From NCBI GenBank assembly GCA_964600045.1, contig CAZRHS010000013.1:1-35361 (forward strand): a DNA stretch of 35,361 nt. Direction: 5' to 3'. The translations under genes were made by a program, and so were the position numbers. The notes under the pieces are model-generated. The model was given only the letters and a program-made list of their open reading frames with translations. It ran no database searches and was not told where the DNA came from. Source of the stretch: Phil1 sp964600045. Its GTDB lineage: Bacteria; Bacillota; Clostridia; Christensenellales; CAG-138. This document shows positions 15,815-23,955 of the stretch, in pieces (position 1 is the first letter of the stretch; each line of letters opens with the position of its first letter).

Positions 15815-17005
15815 TTATTCCGCCAGCCAGTCCGCTATATCCACAATGCGTATTCCTTCATACTGGTATTCCTCGTCCCGTATCCTTGCTATAACAAGCT
15901 TTGGATACGCGTCCCTTATCTGCAGCAGGGGGGTTACCTCGCGCTCAAATGTTTTTTCATCGCTTATATTGTCCGAAACCTGAATGTACAGCTTTTCGTT
16001 CCGCTTTATCGCGACAAAGTCTATCTCCTTTTTGTATAAAACCCCAACGTATACCTCGTAGCCGCGGCGCAGCAGCTCAACGGCAACTATGTTTTCAAGC
16101 ACGCGCCCATAGTCCAGGTTTTTCGTGCCAAGCTTGGCGTAGCGGAACGTGTGGTCGCTAAGATAAAGCTTATCGCTTGCGGACAGATACTTTTTGCCCT
16201 GAATATCGTATCTTCTAACGCGGTAAAAGGCGAACGCGTTGCAAAGGTACTGAATATAGTTCCCAACGGTTTTGTGGTTGATTTTCTCCCGGCTTCCGGC
16301 AAGCGCGTCCGTTATATTCCTTGCGGAGGTAAGGTTGGATATGTTATCCATCAAAAAATCGACTATGCGATCCATAAGCAGGGGATTGCGTATTTTGTAT
16401 TTCTGCCGTATGTCCCTTACTATAAGCGTGTCGAAAACATCGGCTATATAGTCATATTTTGTCTCCGGATCCGCGTAAAGATACGATCCCGCCATGCCGC
16501 CCTCCTTAAGATAGCGGGAAAATGCCGCGTACCTGTCGGTAAGGGAATAATATTCGCAGAATTCGCTGAAGGAGAACGGGAATACCTTTATTTCAAACGT
16601 GCGCCCGGTAAAAAGCGTTGCAAGGTCGGAGCTTAAAAGAAACGCGTTTGACCCGGTAATGTATATGTCAAACCTTTCCTCGGCATGCAGATTGTTTATC
16701 GCAAGCTCAAAGCCCGGGCACATCTGCACCTCGTCAATAAGCACAAAATTCCTTTGCCCCTCAACGAAAGAACTTTCAATGTAATCGTTGAGCGCGTGGT
16801 AATCCTTAAACTTTTCGTATTTCGTAAGGTTAAAGTTAATGTGTACTATGTTCGCGCCCGCAAACGTTTGCCCGATATAATCCTTAAAGGATTCAAGCAG
16901 CTTTGATTTTCCGCTGCGCCTTACGCCCGTTATAACCTTTATATCGGGCGTTCCTATAACATTAATCAGCTTTTTCAGGTATATGCTTCGTTCTATCAGC
17001 TTCAC
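15815..17005 (-). CDS. AAA-type ATPase with C-terminal DUF4143 domain
   Basis: A 396-residue ATPase of the large AAA_14/DUF4143 family, common in anaerobes and archaea and of unknown function. Walker A is GVRRSGKSKLL near residue 30, and Walker B is VLIDEVQMC. The C-terminal DUF4143 region contains KEIDFVAIKRNEKLYIQVS, the remains of a PD-(D/E)xK nuclease core in which the usual catalytic lysine position is not obvious. The GTG at 17005 is chosen because AGAGGTGAT (17011-17019) sits just upstream; an ATG ten codons earlier has no ribosome site. It has its own promoter (17025-17054) but could also receive read-through from the sulfatase operon, since no terminator separates them. Confidence 0.85.
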   Translation of the reverse strand: MKLIERSIYLKKLINVIGTPDIKVITGVRRSGKSKLLESFKDYIGQTFAGANIVHINFNLTKYEKFKDYHALNDYIESSFVEGQRNFVLIDEVQMCPGFELAINNLHAEERFDIYITGSNAFLLSSDLATLFTGRTFEIKVFPFSFSEFCEYYSLTDRYAAFSRYLKEGGMAGSYLYADPETKYDYIADVFDTLIVRDIRQKYKIRNPLLMDRIVDFLMDNISNLTSARNITDALAGSREKINHKTVGNYIQYLCNAFAFYRVRRYDIQGKKYLSASDKLYLSDHTFRYAKLGTKNLDYGRVLENIVAVELLRRGYEVYVGVLYKKEIDFVAIKRNEKLYIQVSDNISDEKTFEREVTPLLQIRDAYPKLVIARIRDEEYQYEGIRIVDIADWLAE

Positions 17006-17024
17006 GCGTATCACCTCTAAGCAT

Positions 17025-17054
17025 ATTATAATCAATCCTATTTCCCAAAATCAA
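17025..17054 (-). promoter_or_regulatory. Promoter of the AAA/DUF4143 gene
   Basis: On the minus strand TTGATT (17054-17049), 18 bases, TATAAT (17030-17025). The leader to the GTG start is very short but contains AGAGGTGAT. Confidence 0.6.
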
Positions 17055-17083
17055 TATTTTTTCGTTTTTGGGTAATAGAAACG

Positions 17084-18181
17084 TTATCGCCCCGCCAGAC
17101 GAAGGGCAAGGGAGACGAGATCGTCGGCGCATTCATTGAAGAAAAGCTTATACCCAGCGCAGAGCCTGTTCAGGCCCAAGGAAGCGCCTGCAAAGGAGTC
17201 CCTGTCGCGGCGGCAGCCGCCCCGGCAAAGGGCAAAATAGCGGCAGGTTCGGCATTCCTCGGCAGCGCGTGAGGAGGATTCAATAAAGCGCGATTCTGTG
17301 CGGCGCGCATCAATCAAATCAAAATCATCGGTTAAAACATTGCCCAGAAGATATGAATCCACGCAGTAAAAATCGCAGGGATAAACGCTGCCGTCGCTTT
17401 CTATAACATATTGCGCGGAGCAGGTGCCGCTCATGCCGCAGCTGAGTACATTGCGGCCCATAAGCATAAGCGCAAGCTCATCAAAATATCGTATGGACAC
17501 AGGGCGCCCGCTTAATGCGTCCCTTTCCCACAGGCGAAACAGCTTTATCAAAAATCGCCCGTATTCCTCCGCGCTTAGATGGCTTTCGCCGTCCATTGAA
17601 TCAATGCAGGGAATGTATTGCTGATAATAAAGCCCCTGCCGCTTAAAATAATTATACACGGCCTCGGTATTTCGCGCGGTTCGTGAGGTTACAACCGTAA
17701 GTATATTGAATTCAATGTTTCGGCTTTTAAGAAGCGCAGCCGCGCGAAGAGCCTTTTTGTGCGTACCCTCGCCGCGAAGGCGGTCGTGTATTTCCGCCGT
17801 GCCGTCAAGCGAAACGCCTACTAAAAAACGATTCTCGCGGAAAAAATCCGCCCACTCGTTGTCTATGCTCTGTGCGTTCGTCTGCAGGGAATAGTTTATT
17901 TTAAGCTTTGCTGTGTTCTGCCGCCTTACTTCTTCAACAAAGAATTTATAATAATCAAGCCCCGCAAGCGTAGGCTCCCCGCCCTGGAATATGAATGAGC
18001 AGCTCCTTTTCGCGTGCGAAAGCGCGCGGGAAATAAGGGCGGACGAAATCTCGTTCGTCATAACGGGGTGGGCGGAAACGGATCTGTGCTTTGCTTCGTC
18101 ATGATAAAAGCAATAGCTGCAGTTAAGATCGCAAAGCGAGGACGCGGGCTTTATGAGCACGCTTATGTCATTAAGAATCAT
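17084..18181 (-). CDS. Anaerobic sulfatase-maturating enzyme (radical SAM, SPASM)
   Basis: A 365-residue radical SAM enzyme that oxidises the active-site cysteine of a sulfatase to formylglycine without oxygen. The radical SAM cluster motif CxxxCxxC is C17, C21 and C24 (LCDLNCSYC). The C-terminal SPASM region has the cysteines for two auxiliary clusters: CGMSGTC, YPCDFYC, then CRTCRYFALCRGGC. It overlaps the end of the sulfatase gene by 11 bases, which strongly implies that the sulfatase is its substrate. Length and motifs fit the anSME family. Confidence 0.93.
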   Translation of the reverse strand: MILNDISVLIKPASSLCDLNCSYCFYHDEAKHRSVSAHPVMTNEISSALISRALSHAKRSCSFIFQGGEPTLAGLDYYKFFVEEVRRQNTAKLKINYSLQTNAQSIDNEWADFFRENRFLVGVSLDGTAEIHDRLRGEGTHKKALRAAALLKSRNIEFNILTVVTSRTARNTEAVYNYFKRQGLYYQQYIPCIDSMDGESHLSAEEYGRFLIKLFRLWERDALSGRPVSIRYFDELALMLMGRNVLSCGMSGTCSAQYVIESDGSVYPCDFYCVDSYLLGNVLTDDFDLIDARRTESRFIESSSRAAEECRTCRYFALCRGGCRRDRDSFAGASLGLNRLCAGYKLFFNECADDLVSLALRLAGR

Positions 18182-19592
18182 GGTTGTTCAGCGTTGCCGT
18201 GCGCAGTATTATCCTGTGCTTTGTCCAAAGTCGCCTGTACTTAAGGTTTGGCCAGAAGCCGTCGTTTATTTTTGCCATCTGCTCATGCATGCTCGCGATA
18301 AGTTTGGCCTTTATGTCGGCGTATTTCGGGTCGTTAGCCAGGTTTTTCGTCTGCAGGGGATCGGATATATTGTCAAAAAGAAATTCCTTTTTATCGGCCC
18401 TGTATACGGCGTATGTATAGCGCTTGCCGCGAACGGCGCGCCACTCCCTGCCAGGCCCCCAAACGGCGGTAGGCCCCGTGCCCATCATAAGCGAGGGCGT
18501 GGAGTTATCGCCCCTGCCCAGCACGCATCCGCTAAGGTTTTGCCCCTCAACCTCCTTAGGATAGGGCAGGTCCATAAGCGAAAGAAGCGTTGGCATAATA
18601 TCAACCGTGTTGAAGCAAAAATCCCGCTTTCCCGTGGGAAGCCTATTGCCCCAGCGTATAAGGAACGGCACACGCGCCGCCTCGTCATAGAATATGTTTT
18701 TAGCCCGCCTGCCGTGCGCGCCGAACATTTCGCCGTGGTCGGACGTGAATACGAATATTGTGTTGTCCCTTAAGCCTAATGAGTCCACAGCGGCCGTAAG
18801 TTTGCCCACGTTGTCGTCAAGGTTCGCGACCATGGCGTAATATACCCGCATCCATTCAGTCAGCTCGCTCCGCTCTTTTTTATTCAGCCTTGCCCACATG
18901 TCCGCGTGCGGATCGTTGCGGGGGCTGTAGTTACCGGGTAAGTGAAAGTCTACGTCCTTTACCATGTTGTAGTATTTTTCGGGCACGTTTTCTCGTGTCC
19001 ATGGGTCGTGCGGCGTGCCTAAGGATAAAAACATGGCAAACGGCTTTTCGCCGCGGGAGAGCCGCTCAAGGTGCGATATGGCATAGTTTGTCATAAAGTC
19101 CGGCTCATACCCCTCGGCGTAGTGCTTTTCATTTGTATCCAGGTGGTAATACGCCTTTGGGGCATAGTATTCATGGTGAAAATTATAGGCGGCAAATGTG
19201 TCGTCAAAGCCGAGCCTGTCCGGCCCTTTGGGTATAAATGAATTGGCCGTGTTGTAATGGTGCCCAAGCTGCGCCGCGTAAAGATGCCACTTGCCTATGT
19301 AGCAGGTTTCGTAGCCGCCGTCGGTCAGTTCGTGCGCTATGCAGCGGTGGTTCGGATTCATGCGAATTTCGTTTATAACCATGCCGGTGCTTGTTGTGTA
19401 TTTGCCGGTGAAAAGGGAGGCGCGGTACGGCGCGCAAACGGGGTGGCCGGATACGGCGTTGTCAATGGAAAGGCTTTCCCCCGCAAGCGCGTCTATGTTC
19501 GGCGTTGATATGTATTCACAGCCGTTATAGCTTAGCGCATCGTAGCGCAGCTGATCCGCGAAAACGTATATAAGGTTCGGTTTATCGCTCAT
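18171..19592 (-). CDS. Cysteine-type sulfatase, probably cytoplasmic
   Basis: A 473-residue type I sulfatase that hydrolyses a sulfate ester. The signature CxPxR is C53-A-P-Y-R57, and Cys53 would be converted to formylglycine by the enzyme encoded next. Metal-binding residues are seen in YVFADQLRYD near the start and FVFTSDHGEMFGAHGR near residue 290. The protein begins MSDKPNLIYVFAD with no signal peptide, unlike most gut-bacterial sulfatases, so it is predicted cytosolic. It overlaps the upstream symporter gene by four bases. The substrate is unknown; the symporter suggests a small sulfated sugar. Annotation as choline sulfatase or arylsulfatase A type cannot be excluded. Confidence 0.92.
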   Translation of the reverse strand: MSDKPNLIYVFADQLRYDALSYNGCEYISTPNIDALAGESLSIDNAVSGHPVCAPYRASLFTGKYTTSTGMVINEIRMNPNHRCIAHELTDGGYETCYIGKWHLYAAQLGHHYNTANSFIPKGPDRLGFDDTFAAYNFHHEYYAPKAYYHLDTNEKHYAEGYEPDFMTNYAISHLERLSRGEKPFAMFLSLGTPHDPWTRENVPEKYYNMVKDVDFHLPGNYSPRNDPHADMWARLNKKERSELTEWMRVYYAMVANLDDNVGKLTAAVDSLGLRDNTIFVFTSDHGEMFGAHGRRAKNIFYDEAARVPFLIRWGNRLPTGKRDFCFNTVDIMPTLLSLMDLPYPKEVEGQNLSGCVLGRGDNSTPSLMMGTGPTAVWGPGREWRAVRGKRYTYAVYRADKKEFLFDNISDPLQTKNLANDPKYADIKAKLIASMHEQMAKINDGFWPNLKYRRLWTKHRIILRTATLNNHDS

Positions 19593-20953
19593 GCCCTGTC
19601 CTCCCGCGCGCGCAGCTCCTTAAGGGCGGCGTGCATTTCGTTCATTTCCTTTTTACCGAGCGGGTATATTATCATAAGTATAAGCATAACTGCGTACATT
19701 ACGCACGGCACAAGCGTGGCCACCGTATACATGCCCTCAAGCGTCGCGGCGTTCTGGCCGGTTCCCACAAGGTCGCTGTCGTACCCAACAAGGCCCACAA
19801 GCAGCGGAGCGAGCGCGGCAAGCGCCTGCCCTACCTTTCGCATAAATGTGAATACGGAGTAGCTCACGGCCTCCTCACGCCTGCCGGTCTGCAGCTCCTG
19901 CGCGTCTATAACGTCCATGGCCATTGCCCAAACCTCAAGCGTTAAAAAGCCGGAGCCAAGGTTAAGGAAAAAGCTCGCCGCAATGTATACCCAGGGGTTC
20001 TGCGGGCGAATAAGCCACACAAGAAGCATTGTAAGGGTGGAAATTATAAGCCCGACTATGCTTATCGCCTTTTTGCCGAAACTTGATATAAGCTTATTCA
20101 CAAAGGGTATCATGGCAAGCATGGGAATATAAGAGGCCACGGTTACAAGCGTAAGCAGCCCCGCCTTGCCGTAATAATCCTTAAAAAGATAAACATTTAT
20201 GGTGTTTAGATACATTGATGCCGCCATAAGCAGGCACCCTACAACGCTCATTATAACAAACGCGCGGTTTTTAAGAAGCGAGCCTATAACCTTGGGCGCG
20301 CGAACGTGCTCCTTTACGGCGGGGGAGGGAATGTATTCTTTTGTCCATGAATAAGAAAGGGTATAAAGCGCGGCCATGGCGATGCCTATAAAGCACATGG
20401 CGATAAAAAGCTTATCGGGGTCAAGCGTTTTATCCGTAAACACAAGCAGGGGGAAGAGCATTGTCGCGGGCAGGGAGCCTATTCCGCCGCCAACCGAGCG
20501 GCACATTGAAAGTATGCTCCTTTCGTTTTCCCGCCTTGTCATAACGCTTGCCATGGAGCCGTACGGCACAAGCACAACGGTATAGAGCATGCCGTAAAGA
20601 ATATAAGTCGCGGCGGCATAGGCAACGTATGCCCCGTGGGAAAGGTTTGGAATATACGTCATTGTGAGCACGCTTGCCACGGCGAGCGGTATGCCGCCCC
20701 AAAGTATAAACGGGCGGAACTTACCGGCTTTCCCCGGCGCGCGCCGCTGGGCGAGAAAGCCCATAATCGGGTCGTTTATGCCGTCCCAAAGGCGGGCAAT
20801 GAGCATTATTATAAATACCGTGCCCGTGCCTATTTTAAGTATGTCCGTATAAAAAACGGATAAATATGCCCCAAGCGCCGAGAATGCCAGCATTCCGGAC
20901 ACATCGCAAAGGGCATAGCCTATATAGTTTTTAGCTTTAAGCTTTTGTTCCAC
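19589..20953 (-). CDS. GPH-family sugar:cation symporter (MFS, MelB-like)
   Basis: A twelve-helix transporter of 454 residues in the glycoside-pentoside-hexuronide:cation symporter family. The family signature ARLWDGINDPIMGFL is near residue 50. Start is GTG 20953 with CCGGAGGT at 20962-20969; there is no ATG nearby. It leads a three-gene unit with the sulfatase (ATGA overlap) and the sulfatase-maturating enzyme. Because the sulfatase is leaderless, the symporter may import an intact sulfated saccharide that is desulfated inside the cell. This is inferred from gene order, not from any substrate motif. Confidence 0.88.
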   Translation of the reverse strand: MEQKLKAKNYIGYALCDVSGMLAFSALGAYLSVFYTDILKIGTGTVFIIMLIARLWDGINDPIMGFLAQRRAPGKAGKFRPFILWGGIPLAVASVLTMTYIPNLSHGAYVAYAAATYILYGMLYTVVLVPYGSMASVMTRRENERSILSMCRSVGGGIGSLPATMLFPLLVFTDKTLDPDKLFIAMCFIGIAMAALYTLSYSWTKEYIPSPAVKEHVRAPKVIGSLLKNRAFVIMSVVGCLLMAASMYLNTINVYLFKDYYGKAGLLTLVTVASYIPMLAMIPFVNKLISSFGKKAISIVGLIISTLTMLLVWLIRPQNPWVYIAASFFLNLGSGFLTLEVWAMAMDVIDAQELQTGRREEAVSYSVFTFMRKVGQALAALAPLLVGLVGYDSDLVGTGQNAATLEGMYTVATLVPCVMYAVMLILMIIYPLGKKEMNEMHAALKELRAREDRA

Positions 20954-20986
20954 TTTATAAAACCTCCGGATATAAAACCATATTTT

Positions 20987-21015
20987 ATCATAGCATACAA
21001 AGGCTTTATAAACAA
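20987..21015 (-). promoter_or_regulatory. Promoter of the symporter-sulfatase-anSME operon
   Basis: Minus strand: TTGTTT (21015-21010), 17 bases, TATGAT (20992-20987) with an extended TATGC just before the -10. Confidence 0.7.
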
Positions 21016-21016
21016 C

Positions 21017-21044
21017 AAAAACGGGGCCGCGCCATGCAGCCCCG
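21017..21044 (-). terminator. Terminator of the P-type ATPase gene
   Basis: Read on the minus strand, CGGGGC and GCCCCG pair around a loop and a T5 run follows at 21021-21017. It ends the ATPase message just before the next promoter. Confidence 0.8.
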
Positions 21045-21064
21045 AATAAAGGGAAAGTGTTGAT

Positions 21065-23710
21065 TTAGTTGTTTTTGCGCTTTTCAAATTTGCGCTGGAA
21101 AGCCTTAACAATTTCAACTATGAAAAGGCCGGCAGAGCCGAAAGCCATGGCGACAAGGTATTCCGCAAGCGAAACGGAGGTAAAGCCGAAGGCGTTCGCA
21201 AGCACGGGAACCTCGCAAACAAGCGTTGTGGCGGCCATGCTGACCACGGCGGCAATTGTAAGGGTCTTATTGCCGTAGTGCATTTTGAATATGTTGCCGC
21301 GGCGGGAGCGCATGTTGAAGCTGTGGCAAATTTCGGCCATGGACATTGTTAAAAACGCCATCGTCATGCCGTCCGGGCTGTTTGTAATTTCCCAAAGACC
21401 GGATTCCATAAAGTGCCCAACAAAGTAAGAAGCGAGCACCAGCAGCGAAACAAGCACGCCCTGATACGCAACGTCTATGCCCATGCCGTCCGCGAAAACG
21501 CCCGCGGAGGCACTGCGGGGCTTGCGGCGCATAATGTCGCCCTCAGCCCTTTCCATGCCAAGAGCCAGCGCGGGGAAGCAGTCCGTAACAAGGTTTATCC
21601 ACAGAAGATGCACAGGCTCAAGTATTGTAAAGCCGAGCAGCGTTGCCACGAAAATGGCTATAACCTCCGCCATGTTGGAACCTAAAAGGAACTGAATGGC
21701 CTTCCTTATGTTGTCATAAATCCTGCGGCCCTCTTCAACGGCACCAACAATCGTTGCGAAGTTATCGTCCGCAAGCACCATGTCCGCAACGTTCTTTGTA
21801 ACGTCCGTGCCGGTTATGCCCATGCCAACGCCTATGTCAGCGGACTTTATGGAGGGCGCGTCGTTCACGCCGTCGCCGGTCATCGCGGTTACATAGCCGC
21901 CGTTTCGCCAGGCGTTTACAATCCTTGTTTTATGCTCCGGCTGCACGCGGGCGTAAACGGATATATTCTTATATTCGCGCTCGAATGTTTCGTCATCCAT
22001 TTCGCTAAGCTCGGCACCGGTTACGGCGCGGCTGCCGTCAGCTAATATGCCAAGCTCCTTCGCTATGGCCACGGCCGTGTCCACATGGTCGCCCGTAATC
22101 ATTATGGGGCGAATGCCCGCTTCGCGGCACTCGGCTATCGCGTCCTTAACCTCCGGGCGTACCGGGTCTATCATGCCGGCAAGGCCAAGGAAGCAAAGAT
22201 CGTTTTCAAGCGCGTCAGGCTCGGTGCTTTCGGGCATTGCCGAATAGGTGCGCCTTGCCGCCGCCAGAACTCTCAGCGCGCGGTCCGCCATAGCCTTGTT
22301 GGCGCCGGCTATTTCCGCAAGCTTTTCGCGCGTCATGGGGAGTTCTGCGCCATTTTCAAGATATGTTGTGCAGCGGCCTATAACAACGTCCGGCGCGCCC
22401 TTTGTATACTGGATAAATCCGTTCTCGGTTTTGTGAACGGTGGACATCATCTTTCTTACCGAGTCAAACGGGGCCTCGCCCGCGCGGGGCATGGTCTTTG
22501 CAAGCTCGTCTGTTTTAAGGTTGTGCTTAGCGCCCCAAACAACAAGCGCCGCCTCGGTGGGTTCGCCCTGGGCGGAAACGCCGTCCTCATTCAGCACGGC
22601 ATCGCTGCAAAGGGTCATGGCAAGGGCGGTATTCTCCTCGTCACCAAATGAATCCACAACGGTCATCTTGTTCTGGGTAAGGGTACCGGTTTTGTCGGAG
22701 CATATAACCTGCGCGCAGCCAAGCGTTTCAACCGCGGTAAGGCGGCGGATAATGGCGTTTCGCTTGGACATGTTGGTAACGCCAATGCTCAGCACAACCG
22801 TTACAACCGCAACAAGACCTTCGGGTATGGCGGCAACGGCAAGGGACACCGCTATCATGAATGAATGAAGCGTTACCTCAAGCGTAAAGCTGCCCGCGCG
22901 TATAAGCTGCACCGCGAATATAACAACGCATATAGCAAGCACAAGCTTTGTAAGAATGCCTGAAAGCTGGCCAAGCTTTTTCTGCAGCGGGGTTTCGCCG
23001 TCCTCTGCCTTTGCGAGCGCGTCCGCTATGCGGCCCATTTCCGTATCCATGCCGGTTGCGGTTATAACCGCCTTGCCGCGGCCGTATACAACGCTTGAAC
23101 CCATGTATACCATGTTCTTCCTGTCCCCGAGCGGCACGTCCTTTGTGCCCTCCCTAAGGAACAGCGCGTCTATAAACTTGTTTACCGGAACGGATTCGCC
23201 GGTAAGCGCCGCCTCCTCTATTTTAAGGCTTGCGCTTTCTATTATTCTGCCGTCCGCGGGCACGGCGTCGCCGGCCTCAAGCAGCACCACGTCGCCAACA
23301 ACAAGCTCCTCGCTCGGCACGGTTACAATCTTTCCCCCGCGCAGCACCCGGCTTGTGGCCGCCGCCATTTTCTGCAGCGCCTCTATGGCCTTTTCGGCCT
23401 TGTTTTCCTGATATACGCCAAGCACGGCGTTTACAACCACAACGAACAGAATTATTATAACGTCCGTCATGCTTTCGTTGTTTACAACGGCAAGCACGGC
23501 GCTTATGGCCGCGGCGGCAAGCAGAATTATTATCATGGGGTCTGCCATCTGCTTGAAGAACTGCTTTATAACGGAGTCCTTCTTTGCCTCGGCAAGCTTG
23601 TTTTTGCCGTTTGCGGCAAGCCTCGATGCCGCCTCGTTGGCCGTTAAGCCCTCGGGACGTGAGTCGGTTTCCTTAAAAACCTCGCTTGTCTGCATCAGAT
23701 ATTGTTTCAC
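21065..23710 (-). CDS. P2-type cation-transporting ATPase, probable Mn2+ (or Ca2+) exporter
   Basis: An 881-residue P-type ATPase of the SERCA/PMCA-like P2 class. Visible motifs are the actuator loop ALTGES, the M4 ion-binding motif AAIPEGL, the phosphorylated aspartate D339 in CSDKTGTLT, and the hinge MTGDGVNDAPS. By sequence alone it would be called a calcium ATPase. It is preceded by a yybP-ykoY riboswitch, which senses Mn2+ and in other Firmicutes controls manganese-export P-type ATPases. Manganese efflux is therefore the better guess. GTG 23710 is chosen because GGGAGG (23723-23718) lies seven bases upstream; an in-frame ATG seven codons earlier would overlap that site. Confidence 0.93.
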   Translation of the reverse strand: MKQYLMQTSEVFKETDSRPEGLTANEAASRLAANGKNKLAEAKKDSVIKQFFKQMADPMIIILLAAAAISAVLAVVNNESMTDVIIILFVVVVNAVLGVYQENKAEKAIEALQKMAAATSRVLRGGKIVTVPSEELVVGDVVLLEAGDAVPADGRIIESASLKIEEAALTGESVPVNKFIDALFLREGTKDVPLGDRKNMVYMGSSVVYGRGKAVITATGMDTEMGRIADALAKAEDGETPLQKKLGQLSGILTKLVLAICVVIFAVQLIRAGSFTLEVTLHSFMIAVSLAVAAIPEGLVAVVTVVLSIGVTNMSKRNAIIRRLTAVETLGCAQVICSDKTGTLTQNKMTVVDSFGDEENTALAMTLCSDAVLNEDGVSAQGEPTEAALVVWGAKHNLKTDELAKTMPRAGEAPFDSVRKMMSTVHKTENGFIQYTKGAPDVVIGRCTTYLENGAELPMTREKLAEIAGANKAMADRALRVLAAARRTYSAMPESTEPDALENDLCFLGLAGMIDPVRPEVKDAIAECREAGIRPIMITGDHVDTAVAIAKELGILADGSRAVTGAELSEMDDETFEREYKNISVYARVQPEHKTRIVNAWRNGGYVTAMTGDGVNDAPSIKSADIGVGMGITGTDVTKNVADMVLADDNFATIVGAVEEGRRIYDNIRKAIQFLLGSNMAEVIAIFVATLLGFTILEPVHLLWINLVTDCFPALALGMERAEGDIMRRKPRSASAGVFADGMGIDVAYQGVLVSLLVLASYFVGHFMESGLWEITNSPDGMTMAFLTMSMAEICHSFNMRSRRGNIFKMHYGNKTLTIAAVVSMAATTLVCEVPVLANAFGFTSVSLAEYLVAMAFGSAGLFIVEIVKAFQRKFEKRKNN

Positions 23711-23743
23711 TATTGTACCTCCCAAGTACATAAATTAACTTAT

Positions 23744-23787
23744 AAAAAAGGACTCATGCGCAGCTTAAATCAAGCTGCACATGAGTC
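23744..23787 (-). terminator. Riboswitch-controlled terminator
   Basis: Minus strand: GACTCATG plus GCAGCTT pair with AAGCTGC plus CATGAGTC, giving a stem of about 15 base pairs with one mismatch, followed by C and T6. Its 5' arm includes the CATG that would also close the basal stem of the riboswitch, so the two structures exclude each other. Confidence 0.9.
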
Positions 23788-23879
23788 TCGTTGTTTCTGC
23801 CGGACCAGACGGCGCGTAGCCGCCATGTATGTTGACCTCAGCACACGCCATACGGCGCGCAACTACTCCCCCATGGGCG
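23777..23879 (-). ncRNA. yybP-ykoY riboswitch (manganese-sensing)
   Basis: On the minus strand, in order: GGGGGAGTAG (23871-23862), the highly conserved 5' internal-loop motif of this class; GAGGTCAACATACATGGC (about 23839-23822), the conserved GGUCA element; a GCCGTC...GGC hairpin; and AACAACGAGAC (about 23795-23785), the 3' GAGAC motif. These motifs, their order and the overlapping terminator match the yybP-ykoY family, which binds Mn2+. Ligand binding would stabilise the basal stem, free the message from the terminator and switch the ATPase on. I matched it from memory of the consensus. Confidence 0.85.
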
Positions 23880-23881
23880 AG

Positions 23882-23911
23882 AATATAATCATTGTTAGCT
23901 AAATATATCAA
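23882..23911 (-). promoter_or_regulatory. Promoter of the riboswitch-ATPase transcript
   Basis: Minus strand: TTGATA (23911-23906), 18 bases, TATATT (23887-23882), about seven bases before the riboswitch begins. Confidence 0.55.
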
Positions 23912-23930
23912 ATATTCCGGCTAAATGCAA

Positions 23931-23948
23931 GCGGGAAATTTTTCCCGC
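23931..23948 (-). terminator. Possible weak terminator of the NlpC/P60 gene
   Basis: GCGGGA and TCCCGC pair around an A/T-rich loop just after the hydrolase stop; only an interrupted T-run (TTGCATTT) follows on the minus strand. Confidence 0.4.
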
Positions 23949-23955
23949 CCGCGTT

